Shown here: piece by piece, positions 8,237 through 16,991 of the stretch
Layout of the letters: each line of letters starts with the position of its first letter
Position numbering within the stretch: the first letter of the stretch is position 1
Program-made: the position numbers and the translations under genes
Source: Lysobacter antibioticus
GTDB taxonomy: Bacteria > Pseudomonadota > Gammaproteobacteria > Xanthomonadales > Xanthomonadaceae
Direction: 5' to 3'
Assembly (NCBI RefSeq): GCF_000731095.1
Contig: NZ_JMTZ01000024.1
Location: 1 to 56,552 of the forward strand
Length of the DNA: 56,552 bases
The notes under the pieces: model-generated
What the model was told of the DNA's origin: nothing
What the model saw: only the letters and a program-made list of their open reading frames with translations
Database searches by the model: none

Positions 8237-9246
8237 ATCGCCTGCAGCTCGCTGGGTTGTGCCTCGCCTTGATGTTGTCGCTGTTCGCGCGTCCTGCATC
8301 GGCGGCGACCACCTGCACCGGAACGATGACCAATCTGAATTTCGCACCGATGACCGGCGGCGTCATCGATGCCACTGCATCTTTCAGCGTTACCTGCTCG
8401 ACGTTCGGCTTGGCCGTGCTCGGGAACGCCAAGGTCAACATGTGCGTGAGCATCCGCAGCGGCACCGACGGCGGCAGCACGCTCAACCCGCGCCGCCTGA
8501 TCAACACGTTCAACGACCCGATGAACATGCAGCTCTACACCGACGCCGCTCGCAGCGCTATCTGGGGCTCGCGCGGCAATGCCACCGTGCCCAATCCTTT
8601 GCTACTTCAATTCAATTACTCCGTGCCGGTACTTGGTGGAAATCAGACCCTAAACGCGACCTTGTATGGTCGGATTCCGGCCCAAACCGGGCTCAACGCG
8701 GGCACCTACATCAACCGCTTTACTGCTGCGGCCGACACGCTAATCGAGTTCCGCTACGATGAATCAATAATCGGCGGTGCCACCATGCCGACCTCATGCA
8801 CCTCCGGCGGCAGCGGCGGCACCTCCAGCCAATTCCCCTTCACCGTCAACGGCTCGGTGCCGGACAGCTGCACGCTGACGCCCAAGCCCGTGCCCAACAT
8901 GGCCTTCGGCAACGTGCCGGGGCCGATCACCTCGAACCTCGATCAGACCACCTCGATCGGCCTGGTCTGCAGCGGCCGCACCGCCTGGCAGATCGGCCTC
9001 AACAATGGCCTATACGCCAGCGGCGCGACCCGACGCATGCGCAACGGCGCCGGCCAGTTCGTGGTCTACGAGTTGTATCGCAACAGCCCGCGCACGCTGC
9101 GCTGGGGCAACACCCTCGGCAGCGACACCTTGACCGGCACCGGTACCGGCACGTCGCAATCGCTGCCGGTCTACGGCCGCGTCGGTGCGCAAGCGCCGAG
9201 CATCGGCAGCTACAGCGACACCATCACGGTGACGGTGACCTACTGA
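8233..9246 (+). CDS. Two-domain SCPU protein, probable pilus tip adhesin, CsuE-like
   Basis: A 337-aa exported protein (signal peptide ending ARPASAATT) with two spore-coat-U domains: an N-terminal one (about residues 24-190) and a C-terminal one (about 205-337) that closely resembles the first subunit of the operon (LPVYGR, SDTITVTVTY ending). In Csu pili, the last gene encodes a two-domain tip adhesin with an N-terminal binding domain and C-terminal pilin domain; the same role is inferred here. The ATG overlaps the usher stop (ATGA, 8233-8236). The N-terminal domain contains a more AT-rich stretch (about 8590-8790) than its neighbours. Confidence 0.88.
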   Translation: MNRLQLAGLCLALMLSLFARPASAATTCTGTMTNLNFAPMTGGVIDATASFSVTCSTFGLAVLGNAKVNMCVSIRSGTDGGSTLNPRRLINTFNDPMNMQLYTDAARSAIWGSRGNATVPNPLLLQFNYSVPVLGGNQTLNATLYGRIPAQTGLNAGTYINRFTAAADTLIEFRYDESIIGGATMPTSCTSGGSGGTSSQFPFTVNGSVPDSCTLTPKPVPNMAFGNVPGPITSNLDQTTSIGLVCSGRTAWQIGLNNGLYASGATRRMRNGAGQFVVYELYRNSPRTLRWGNTLGSDTLTGTGTGTSQSLPVYGRVGAQAPSIGSYSDTITVTVTY

Positions 9247-9302
9247 TCGCGTCGCCTGTCGATCGCGAGGCAGGCACTTCGCGATGCGTGACCGCAAAAG
9301 TG

Positions 9303-9340
9303 CATCAAGGAAAAAGAAAAAGGAGGCGCGAGGCCTCCTT
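9303..9340 (-). terminator. Intrinsic terminator for the acid phosphatase transcript
   Basis: An 8-bp perfect stem (9320-9327 with 9333-9340, 5-base loop), read on the minus strand, is followed by a T-rich run interrupted by single C residues (9319-9311). It lies 165 bp beyond the stop of the minus-strand phosphatase gene. On the plus strand no T tract follows, so it is unlikely to terminate the pilus operon efficiently. Confidence 0.7.
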
Positions 9341-9505
9341 CAAACCGGCTTGCGCCGGAAGATTACGAGTTGTGGCATGGCCCCGGCTGGCACCGGGATG
9401 GGCGCAGCCTAACGCCGCGCCAAAGTTAATGCAACACCTGAAGTATTACGATGTAACTTATTGATTTTTATCGACCGATATTCGCCAGTACGCCTGAGAC
9501 TGCGG

Positions 9506-10423
9506 TCACGGCGCCAGATCGAGCGCGGCGCGCTTGGCCTGGCGGCGGGTGTCGCGCGGCTGGCTGAAGTCGTTGTTGAAGGTCATCGCTTCCCACGAGC
9601 CGTAGCTCGGGTTCGGCAGCATCCACCAACGTTCGCCGAACCAGTCGTGGTACTGCTGCAGCAAGGCGTCGCGGCCTTCCGGGGTGTTGGCGACGACCTG
9701 GACGAAGTCGCCGAGCTGATCGCCGAACTGCATCAGCACGCGGTACTGGCGCCCGGCCAACAAGCGGCGGCAGTTCTTCTCGCTGCCGTTTTGTTCGCAG
9801 CCTTCGACCACCGTGCCCAGGCCGAGAAAAACCTGATCGTCGGCGACCGGCAAACCGGCGCTGCGCAGATTGGCCAAGGTGGCCTCCTTCAAGTGCACGG
9901 CGCGGTTGGACAGATACAGAATCGTGATGCCCTTGGCCTGCGCGGCCTTGGCGAAATCGACCACGCCCGGCAGCGGCTTGGCCTTTTTCTCGGCGACCCA
10001 GGCGTCCCAGGTGACCTCGTCGTATTCCTTGCCGTCGCGCACCAGGCGCGCCTGGTAGGGCGAGTTGTCGAGCACGGTTTCGTCGACGTCCATGACCACG
10101 GCCGGCTTGAGGCCCTTGACCGGGTTGCCGCGTTCGTCGGGCACCAGCGCGTCCCAGTTGGGCTGCTTGAGCGCGGTGTCGAGCTTGTCCGCGGCGGCGC
10201 GGTAGACCGTTTCGGTCGCGGCGCGGTATTCGACCGAGCGCTGCATCCACAGCACCGCGTTGAGGTTGTCGTCGGCGCTGGACGCGGCCGGCGCGGCGGC
10301 CGCGGCGGCCTTCGTCTCGGCCGGGGCCGCGGGCGCCGGCGCGGCCGGCGGGGCCGCCGGCTTGCAGGCGCTCAGGGCGAGCGCGCAGGCGAGGACGGTC
10401 AGGGGCAAGGCGCGGGTCTGCAT
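9506..10423 (-). CDS. Acid phosphatase lipoprotein, e(P4)/HAD class C family
   Basis: A 305-aa lipoprotein (lipobox LSACK at about residues 17-21) followed by an Ala/Pro-rich linker and a HAD-type phosphatase domain. The catalytic motif DVDETVLDNS (about residues 112-121) carries the nucleophile and acid/base Asp, and YLSNRAV is the second HAD motif. The family includes the Haemophilus e(P4) outer-membrane phosphomonoesterase, which removes phosphate from nucleotides such as NMN and 5'-AMP at the cell surface. Likely monocistronic, with its own terminator at 9303-9340. Confidence in family is high; substrate is not determinable from sequence. Confidence 0.92.
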   Translation of the reverse strand: MQTRALPLTVLACALALSACKPAAPPAAPAPAAPAETKAAAAAAPAASSADDNLNAVLWMQRSVEYRAATETVYRAAADKLDTALKQPNWDALVPDERGNPVKGLKPAVVMDVDETVLDNSPYQARLVRDGKEYDEVTWDAWVAEKKAKPLPGVVDFAKAAQAKGITILYLSNRAVHLKEATLANLRSAGLPVADDQVFLGLGTVVEGCEQNGSEKNCRRLLAGRQYRVLMQFGDQLGDFVQVVANTPEGRDALLQQYHDWFGERWWMLPNPSYGSWEAMTFNNDFSQPRDTRRQAKRAALDLAP

Positions 10424-10546
10424 GCGCGGGCGCTCGGTCGTGGGAAGGCGGGGAGTGTAGGCCCCGCGGCAAAACCCTGTCGATTGCCGGCCCGACCGCG
10501 CCGCTTCAGGGCGCGGCGGCGGCCTGCGCCCACGGCGCCCGGCGTG

Positions 10547-11017
10547 TCAGCGGCGCTCGCGCGGCGGCGCCTGGGCGATGCATTCGACTTCCACCTTCGC
10601 GCCCAGGGCGAGCCCCGACGCGGCCAAGGCGCTGCGGGCCGGGAACGGCGCGCTGAAATGCTTGCGATAGACCTCGTTGAAGGCCGGCCACTCGGCGATG
10701 TCGGCCAGGAACACCGTGCATTTGACGACGTCGCTCATCGAAGCGCCGTGGCGTTCGAGCACCTGGCGGATGTTGCGCAGGGTCTGTTCGGCTTCGGCGG
10801 CGATGCCGCCCTTGGCCAGCGCGTTGTCGCCGCCGGGCACGGTGCCGATCTGACCCGACAGGAACAACAGGTCGCCGCTGCGCACGGCTTCGGAGAACGG
10901 CAGCTTGGCCGCGGCCGGATCGGGCGAGCGCAGAAACTCGGGCTTGCGCGCTTCGCCGGCGATGGCGCCGTGTGCGGCGAAGGCGAGTAGCAGCGATATC
11001 GACAGGGCCATGCGCAT
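10547..11017 (-). CDS. Exported RidA/YjgF-family protein
   Basis: A 156-aa product with an N-terminal signal peptide (MRMALSISLLLAFAAHGAIAG) ahead of a complete RidA domain. The family's arginine that binds the carboxylate of imine substrates appears in PARSALAASGLALGAKVEVE. Cytosolic RidA hydrolyses reactive enamine/imine intermediates; the exported form must have another substrate or role. The start at ATG 11017 is preferred over the GTG at 11023 because a GGAGAG ribosome-binding site lies at 11028-11023, 5 nt upstream of the ATG. Upstream on the same strand is a GNAT acetyltransferase gene, with 75 bp between them. Confidence 0.88.
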   Translation of the reverse strand: MRMALSISLLLAFAAHGAIAGEARKPEFLRSPDPAAAKLPFSEAVRSGDLLFLSGQIGTVPGGDNALAKGGIAAEAEQTLRNIRQVLERHGASMSDVVKCTVFLADIAEWPAFNEVYRKHFSAPFPARSALAASGLALGAKVEVECIAQAPPRERR

Positions 11018-11092
11018 GAGCACTCTCCAGGATTCGTTCGGTGTCGGAATTGCGGTCGGGGATTCACTGCCGGGATGAGCGATGCCGCGCCT

Positions 11093-11593
11093 TTACGCCG
11101 GCACCGGCGCGACCTGCAACGAAACTTGCTTGCTGTTGCCGGCCACCCATTGCGTGCCGACTTCGCCGAAACCGTAGCGCGCATGGAACCGGCTGGAGGC
11201 TTCGTTGAACGGCACGATGTAGAACTCGCAGACGACCTGGGCGAAGCCGCGTTCGCGGGCGAACGCGAACAGATCGTCGTAGAGCAGGCCGCCGAGCTTG
11301 CGTCCGCGGTGGCTGGCGGCGACGGCGATGCGGTCGACGTACAGGAAAGTCGGATAACGCTCGGAGAACCACAGGTAGTTCGGGCTGTCGTAGTCGGCGC
11401 CGTCGCGAAACGCAAGCAGGAACGCGACCACGCTGTCGCCGTCGCAGACCACCCGGTGATACACCGACTGCCGGTCCAACTCGGCGAGCCGCTGCGCATC
11501 CAGCGGGCTCATCAAGGCCTCGGATTCGAGGTTGAGCGCGAGTACGGCCGTGTGATCGGCGGGGGTGACGTTGCGGACGATGAGGGAAGGCAT
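11093..11593 (-). CDS. GNAT-family N-acetyltransferase
   Basis: A 166-aa protein matching the GNAT fold: DRIAVAASHRGRKLGGLLYDDL is the strand 4/helix 3 acetyl-CoA binding region with an R-G-x-x-G/L-type loop, and FNEASSRFHARYGFGEVG is the typical C-terminal block. The start at 11593 (MPSLIVRNVT) fits the usual N-terminus of the family; the open frame runs further upstream but with non-conserved, low-quality sequence. Substrate is unknown. It resembles the subgroup annotated as predicted GNAT-superfamily acetyltransferases in xanthomonads. Confidence 0.85.
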   Translation of the reverse strand: MPSLIVRNVTPADHTAVLALNLESEALMSPLDAQRLAELDRQSVYHRVVCDGDSVVAFLLAFRDGADYDSPNYLWFSERYPTFLYVDRIAVAASHRGRKLGGLLYDDLFAFARERGFAQVVCEFYIVPFNEASSRFHARYGFGEVGTQWVAGNSKQVSLQVAPVPA

Positions 11594-11716
11594 TCCGGTT
11601 CTGACCCGAGTCTGAGAGAGGTTAGGAATTAGTAACCAGGAACTAGAAGTCCGCAAGCAACAGCGAGACGTCAGCACTCCCACTCGTTACTCACTCCTCT
11701 TAACTCACTTCTCGCT

Positions 11717-12742
11717 TCAAGTAGGCGTGCCGACCTCGTCCCACTCTTGTTCGTCGAACCGCAACAGCCAATTGAGCGCGTAATGGCGCTCGTAGACGAT
11801 GCTCGGATGCAGATCCGCCGGCGGCGATTTTTCGTCGAGACGAGCCTGGCGGACCAGCCAATGACGGCGATAGACCGCATCGAGGGCGTCGAGCAATTCC
11901 GCCACCGGACGCAGTCGCGCCGCGGCGATGTGGGTTTCGTCGGCATGTTCGATTGCGGTCAGGGCGATCTCGCCGGCGTCGCAGATCGCGGTCGGCGGCG
12001 GCAGCGCCTCGGTCAGGCCTAGCGCCCATTGCAGCAGCGCCGCGCTTTCGTAGCGCCAGCCGTGGTTGGCCCAGGTTTCCTCGTCGGGTTTTTCCGCATC
12101 GATGAAGGCGCGTTCGGCCGGCGTCAGCGCGGCGACGCCCGGGCCGAGCTTGAGTGCGATCTCCTGGGTCGACAGCGGGTCGCTGCCCAGCGATTCGGCG
12201 CGCACCGCGACCGCGGTCAGCGCCAGCATGCGCCGCATGGTTTCTTCGGGCGTGCGCAGACGCACTTCGCCGGCGCCGAGCACCGGCGGCAGATGCGCCG
12301 GTACGTTCGCACCGAGCGCCTGCAGTTCGGCTTCGCTGCGCGCCTTGCGCTCGCGCGCGTCGGCCGGATACGGCAAGGCCGAATCGGCATCGACCGCCGG
12401 CTCGCCCTGGCTGACCAGCACTTGCCCGTCCGGGTCGCGCACCGAGCCGTCGGGCAGGAAGCAGACCGCATTCGCGGCCTGCGCCCACGAGGCCAAGGCC
12501 TCGAACGCGCCGTCCTCGACCTCGAAGCTGTAGTGGCTCTGGACCCGCTGCAGGTGGCGGATCACCGCGAAGGTGCGCGCGTCCATGCCCTCTGCGACCG
12601 TGCCGAGCACGTAACCGACGAAGCCCTGCAGATGCGGCACCAGTTCGGCGTCGCGGCGGTCGCGATAGGCGGGCGGCGCCTTGAGGAAATCCGGCGCCGG
12701 CGGCGCGGCGAGCGTGGAGTAGGCGTTGATCAACAGGGCCAT
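11717..12742 (-). CDS. DUF4272 domain-containing protein
   Basis: A 341-aa cytoplasmic protein without signal or membrane segments. The C-terminal half (about residues 160-335) resembles DUF4272, with ALTAVAVRAE, the block RYESAALLQWALGLTEALPPP and the terminal ERHYALNWLLRF. The N-terminal part (residues 1-150) resembles the region usually fused to it, of unknown function. No catalytic residues can be named. It lies downstream of rep on the same strand but separated by 357 bp containing a repeat pair, so it probably has its own promoter. Confidence 0.7.
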   Translation of the reverse strand: MALLINAYSTLAAPPAPDFLKAPPAYRDRRDAELVPHLQGFVGYVLGTVAEGMDARTFAVIRHLQRVQSHYSFEVEDGAFEALASWAQAANAVCFLPDGSVRDPDGQVLVSQGEPAVDADSALPYPADARERKARSEAELQALGANVPAHLPPVLGAGEVRLRTPEETMRRMLALTAVAVRAESLGSDPLSTQEIALKLGPGVAALTPAERAFIDAEKPDEETWANHGWRYESAALLQWALGLTEALPPPTAICDAGEIALTAIEHADETHIAAARLRPVAELLDALDAVYRRHWLVRQARLDEKSPPADLHPSIVYERHYALNWLLRFDEQEWDEVGTPT

Positions 12743-12847
12743 GTCGTTGCGCGTTCGTGGACGAGTGCGGCAAGACTAGCCGATTCGGCTCGAGGGGGCG
12801 CGGCGACGGTTTGCGGTTTGCGCAGGCGGCCGGGGTGTTGCGCGCAA

Positions 12848-13062
12848 GAGCAAATCCCCCGGCGCAGCGGCCAACACGGCTGCGTTGGCGCGACGCCGGC
12901 GCCTGCCCCCTTTGTCAAAGGGGGCAAAGTTCTGCGCCTTCTGTAGTTCCGGCGTTACATCGGCTTGGTGTTGGCGCTGGCGTTGTGGCAACTGCCTGCG
13001 CCACATCCAATCCCAGCCGAACTATTCCCCCCTTTGGAAAAGGGGGCAGGGGGGATTTGCTC
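12848..13062. repeat. Inverted pair of A-type palindromic repeats between rep and the DUF4272 gene
   Basis: Left copy: GAGCAAATCCCCC (12848-12860), a roughly 40-bp insertion, then GCCCCCTTTGTCAAAGGGGG (to 12924). Right copy at 13027-13062, in opposite orientation, ends in GGGGGGATTTGCTC. The two copies form a REPIN-like doublet with a central spacer of about 100 bp. This repeat fills most of the 357-bp gap 12743-13099; no gene is supported there. Confidence 0.8.
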
Positions 13063-13099
13063 TTGTCTGCTGCAGAGCCCGCCCAACCCGAAATCCCGC

Positions 13100-15082
13100 T
13101 CAGCCGTTCTCCAGCAACGCCTTGATCGCCGCAAAGCCTGCGTTCGCGCGCTCGTGCTTGCGCGCCGCATCCGCGACCGGATCGGCGCCGTCGCGCTGCA
13201 GTTCGGCCGCGGGCAGTTCGTCGATGAAGCGGCTCGGCTTGAGGCGGATGCGTTCGCCCCAGCGCTGGGTTTCGCGCGCATGCGACAGGTACAGCGCTTC
13301 CTTGGCGCGGGTGATGCCCACGTACATCAGGCGCCGCTCTTCGTCGAGACGGCCTTCGTCGAGGCTGGCGTCGTGCGGCAGGTTGCCGTCTTCGACGCCG
13401 ACGATGAACACGTAGCGGAACTCCAGGCCCTTGGCCGCGTGCAGGCTCATCAGCCGCACCTGGTTGCCGGCCTCGCCCTTGTCGGCATGCGACAGCAACG
13501 CCAGCTGCGCGGCCAGTTCGCCCGGGCCCGCGCCCTTGCCGCCGTCGAACCAGCCCGACAGTTCGCCGAGGTTTTCCTTGCGCCGCTGGAACGAAGCCTC
13601 GTCCTTGCACTGGGCGCGGATCGAAGCCAGCAGGCCGCTGCGTTCGGCCAGCACGCCGACCAGTTCGCCAGGGCTGATGCGCTGCGCTTCGTCGCGCAGG
13701 AAGCGCACGATCTGCACGAAGCCGTCGAGCGCGGTGCCGGCGCGCGGGCTGAGCTGTTTGATCGCGTTGATCGATTCGGCCATGCGCGACATCGGTAACT
13801 GCGCGTGCTGGGCCATCTCGGCCAACTTGGCCAGAGTGGTCGCGCCGACTTCGCGCTTGGGCGAGGTCACCGCGCGCAGAAAAGCCGCGTCGTCGTCGGG
13901 GTTGGCGATCAGGCGCAGCCAGGACAGCGCGTCCTTGACCTCGCCGCGCTCCAGGAACGCGGTGCCGCCGCTCAGGTGATAGGGCACCCGCAACAATTGC
14001 AGCGCCTTCTCCAGCGCGCGGCTTTGGTGATTGCCGCGGAACAGGATGCAGAAATCGGCCCACATCGCCTGGTTCTTCTGCGCCAGGTACTGGATTTCGG
14101 CGGCGACCTTCTCGGCCTCGTGGGCGCTGTCGCGGCATTCCCAGACGCGGATGCGCTCGCCGTCGGCCTGGTCGCTCCACAGGGTCTTGGGATGTTCGTG
14201 CGGGTTGTTGGCGATCAACGCGTTGGCCGCGCGCAACACGCGGTTGCTGCAGCGGTAGTTCTGTTCGAGCTTGATGATCTCCAGGCTCGGATAGTCCTTG
14301 CCCAGTTCCAGCAGGTTGTCGGGGTTGGCGCCGCGCCAGGCGTAGATCGACTGGTCGTCGTCGCCCACGCAGGTGAACAGGCCGCGCGGGCCGGCCAGGG
14401 CCTTGAGCAAGCGGTACTGGGCGTCGTTGGTGTCCTGGCACTCGTCGACCAGCAGGTAGCCGATGCGTTCGCGCCAGGCCAACTGCACCTCGTGGTCGGC
14501 TTCGAGCAACTGCACCGGCAAGCGGATCAGGTCGTCGAAGTCGACCGCGTTGAAGGTGGTCAACCGCGCCTGGTACATCTCGTACACCGTCGCCGCCTCG
14601 ATCTCGCGCGCGCTGCGCGACTCGCGCATGGCTTCGGCGGGCGACAGGCCGGAGTTCTTGGCGCGCGAGATCAGGTTGCGCATCTCGTCGATCACGTCGG
14701 GCTTGCTGCCGGCCGGCAGCAGGTCCTTGATCTGGGCGTTGCTGTCGTCGCTGTCGAACACGCTGAAGCCGCGACGCAGGCCGAGCTTGGCATGTTCGAA
14801 CTGGAGGAATTTCAGCCCCAGCGCGTGGAAGGTGCAGATGGTCAATCCGTCGGCGCCGTCGCCGCGGATCCGCTTGGCCACGCGCTCGCGCATTTCCTTG
14901 GCGGACTTGTTGGTGAAGGTGATCGCGGCGATGCGCTTGGCCGGCATGCGGCCGGACGCGATCAGGTGGGCGATCTTCTCGACGATGACGCGGGTCTTGC
15001 CGCTGCCGGCGCCGGCGAGCACGAGCAGCGGCCCTTCGGTGTTCAAAACGGCGGCGCGTTGGGGGGGATTGAGACCGTGCAT
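13100..15082 (-). CDS. rep: ATP-dependent DNA helicase Rep (UvrD/Rep superfamily 1)
   Basis: A 660-aa superfamily 1A 3'-5' DNA helicase that clears proteins from DNA ahead of replication forks. Visible motifs: the Q motif LNPPQRAAV at the N-terminus, Walker A GAGSGKT, motif Ia FTNKSAKEM, motif II DECQDT, motif III GDDDQSIYAWRGA, and motif V/VI region LMSLHAAKGLEF and MYVGITRAKE. Length is near that of E. coli Rep (673 aa). The start MHGLNPPQ at 15082 is chosen since the family begins there; 13 extra upstream codons are open. Divergent from the Sel1-like gene at 15215. Confidence 0.95.
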   Translation of the reverse strand: MHGLNPPQRAAVLNTEGPLLVLAGAGSGKTRVIVEKIAHLIASGRMPAKRIAAITFTNKSAKEMRERVAKRIRGDGADGLTICTFHALGLKFLQFEHAKLGLRRGFSVFDSDDSNAQIKDLLPAGSKPDVIDEMRNLISRAKNSGLSPAEAMRESRSAREIEAATVYEMYQARLTTFNAVDFDDLIRLPVQLLEADHEVQLAWRERIGYLLVDECQDTNDAQYRLLKALAGPRGLFTCVGDDDQSIYAWRGANPDNLLELGKDYPSLEIIKLEQNYRCSNRVLRAANALIANNPHEHPKTLWSDQADGERIRVWECRDSAHEAEKVAAEIQYLAQKNQAMWADFCILFRGNHQSRALEKALQLLRVPYHLSGGTAFLERGEVKDALSWLRLIANPDDDAAFLRAVTSPKREVGATTLAKLAEMAQHAQLPMSRMAESINAIKQLSPRAGTALDGFVQIVRFLRDEAQRISPGELVGVLAERSGLLASIRAQCKDEASFQRRKENLGELSGWFDGGKGAGPGELAAQLALLSHADKGEAGNQVRLMSLHAAKGLEFRYVFIVGVEDGNLPHDASLDEGRLDEERRLMYVGITRAKEALYLSHARETQRWGERIRLKPSRFIDELPAAELQRDGADPVADAARKHERANAGFAAIKALLENG

Positions 15083-15214
15083 GGAATGTCGGATCGCCGG
15101 CAAGGGCCGGTCAGGCCGCACAGTCTAACCGCCACGCCCGCGCCCGGACCGGGCGGCTGGAGTAGGCTAGGCGCCGCAGGCCCGGACCGCGCCGGGCCCT
15201 CGTCGGAGGTCGCC

Positions 15215-16012
15215 ATGGAACGTGGTCTCGTCGTCCTGCTGGCTAGCGCCGGGCTGGCCCTGGCCGCCCTGGCCGGCTCTGCATCCGCCGCCGACCCGGC
15301 CACCGCCGCGCCGACCGCGGCCACGCCGGCCGAGGCGACGCCGGAGCAACTGGCCAGCGCCGAAACCGACCGCATCGGCCACCGCGATTTCGACGCCCGC
15401 CAGCGCATGTCGGCGACCCATCCCAACGAGCTGTGGCGCTTGTACGGCACCGACGCGGCCGGCCGCGGGCAATGGCAGGACGCCTCGCGCTTCTTCCGCC
15501 GCGCCGCGCGCTATGCCGACAAGTATTCGCAGCATCGACTCAGCCTGATGTACTGGCACGGCCTCGGCGTGGCGCACGACCGCGCCCTCGCCTACGCCTG
15601 GGCCGACCTCGCCGCCGAGCGCAGCTACCCGCAGTTCGTAGTGCTGCGCGAGAAGATGTGGCAGGAGCTCGACGAAGGCGAGCGCCAACGCGCCTTGCGG
15701 CAGGGCGTGGCGATCTTCGACGAATACGCCGACGAGGTCGCCAAGCCGCGCATGGAACGCCAGGTCGCCCGCGCCCGCAGCCGCATCACCGGCAGCCCGG
15801 CCGGCCTGACCACCGGCAATCTGCTGGTGTTCGCCTCGCGCGGCGGCTCGAGCCTTTTCGACCCCAGCGACACGCTCGACCTGCGCCCGATGTATGCCGA
15901 CTGGCGCCTCGACACCCGCCGCTACTGGGCGGTCGAGGACGCGGTCTGGCAGAGCGGCGGCAACGTCGAGGTCGGCACACTGGAAAAGATCATGAGCAGC
16001 CAGCGTCCCTGA
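15215..16012 (+). CDS. Exported Sel1-like repeat protein, paralogue 1
   Basis: A 265-aa product with a signal peptide (cleavage near SASAADP), an Ala/Pro/Thr-rich linker and a Sel1/TPR-like segment (residues about 85-135: FFRRAARYADKYSQHRLSLM, YWHGLGVAHDRALAYAW). The C-terminal half has no assigned domain. Such proteins usually act as binding scaffolds in the envelope. GGAGG at 15205-15209 supports the start. The adjacent gene at 16103 is a clear paralogue with the same order of blocks (single repeat, then ARSRITGS/RLRNQITGS), so the pair arose by tandem duplication. Confidence 0.82.
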   Translation: MERGLVVLLASAGLALAALAGSASAADPATAAPTAATPAEATPEQLASAETDRIGHRDFDARQRMSATHPNELWRLYGTDAAGRGQWQDASRFFRRAARYADKYSQHRLSLMYWHGLGVAHDRALAYAWADLAAERSYPQFVVLREKMWQELDEGERQRALRQGVAIFDEYADEVAKPRMERQVARARSRITGSPAGLTTGNLLVFASRGGSSLFDPSDTLDLRPMYADWRLDTRRYWAVEDAVWQSGGNVEVGTLEKIMSSQRP

Positions 16013-16102
16013 AGCGGAGGCCGACGCTGCGTCCTTCGCCCGGGCTTGCTACCCTCGCCGCCGCGCCGGGCCTCCGTCCGCGCGAACACCGGAGCGCATG
16101 CC

Positions 16103-16879
16103 GTGACAGGACGTCTGATCTTTTGTCTGTTCGCCGCCTGGTTGGCGACGGGCTCGGCTTCGGCCGCGACGCAAGCGCCAATCGGCCCCGACCCGGCCGC
16201 CGATGCGGCCCTGGCCGACGTCGGCTACATGCACCTGCATCCCGACGTGGAGTACCGCCAGCTCGGCCTGCAGTCGTATCGGCGCGGACATCACGCCGTC
16301 GCCCTCGATCACTTTCGCCGCGCCGGCTATTTCGGCGACAAGCCCGCGCAGGGCCTGGTCGCGGAGATGTACTGGAAGGGCGAAGGCGTGGCGGCCGACC
16401 GCGCCCTGGCCTACGTGTGGATGGACCTCGCCGCCGAGCGCGGCTATCGCGACCTGGTCGGCCTGCGCGAACGCTACTGGGCCGCGCTGAGCGCGGCCGA
16501 ACGCCAGCGCGCGCTCGAACAAGGCCCGGCGCTGTACCGGGTGTACGGCGACCCGACGGTCAAGCCGCGCTACGCCCGCCGCCTGCAACGCCTGCGCAAC
16601 CAGATCACCGGCAGCCACATCGGCACCGACGTCGGCGTGCTGGCCGGGCAGCGCGACGCCTCCGGCGCGGTCGCCCTGACCGGCGGGCTGTACGCCGACG
16701 CCAACTGGAACGCCGAACATTACTGGCAACGCCAGGACCGCCTGTGGAAGCTGAAACTCGGCGGCACGGTCAACGTCGGCGACGTCGAGGCGATGAACCC
16801 GGAAGGCGCCGTCCTGCCCCCCGCCGAAAGCGAACCGAAGGACGAGGTCGCCCCCAAGGACCCGCCGCGTCCGCGTTGA
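16103..16879 (+). CDS. Exported Sel1-like repeat protein, paralogue 2
   Basis: A 258-aa paralogue of the preceding gene, with a signal peptide (TGRLIFCLFAAWLATGSASA) and one Sel1-like unit (HFRRAGYFGDKPAQGLVAEM, YWKGEGVAADRALAYVWMDL). I chose the GTG at 16103 because GGAG lies 8 nt upstream and the signal peptide begins there; the in-frame ATG at 16046 would add a stretch that breaks the signal peptide. The C-terminus is acidic and Pro-rich (PAESEPKDEVAPKD). Function is unknown. Confidence 0.8.
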   Translation: MTGRLIFCLFAAWLATGSASAATQAPIGPDPAADAALADVGYMHLHPDVEYRQLGLQSYRRGHHAVALDHFRRAGYFGDKPAQGLVAEMYWKGEGVAADRALAYVWMDLAAERGYRDLVGLRERYWAALSAAERQRALEQGPALYRVYGDPTVKPRYARRLQRLRNQITGSHIGTDVGVLAGQRDASGAVALTGGLYADANWNAEHYWQRQDRLWKLKLGGTVNVGDVEAMNPEGAVLPPAESEPKDEVAPKDPPRPR

Positions 16880-16991
16880 TGCGGTCGGCAGCGCATCCGG
16901 CGTCGACTGAACAGGCCGGACCGCGTCTTCGGCGCTCGCGCGCCGCACGTCAAGTCTGTGGCGGCGCCGCGGCGCGCCCTAAACTGCGGCC

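Noticed and set aside
12757-13415. Small open frames between the DUF4272 gene and rep
   Set aside because: They run across the A-type repeats and into antisense of rep; no conserved protein sequence.
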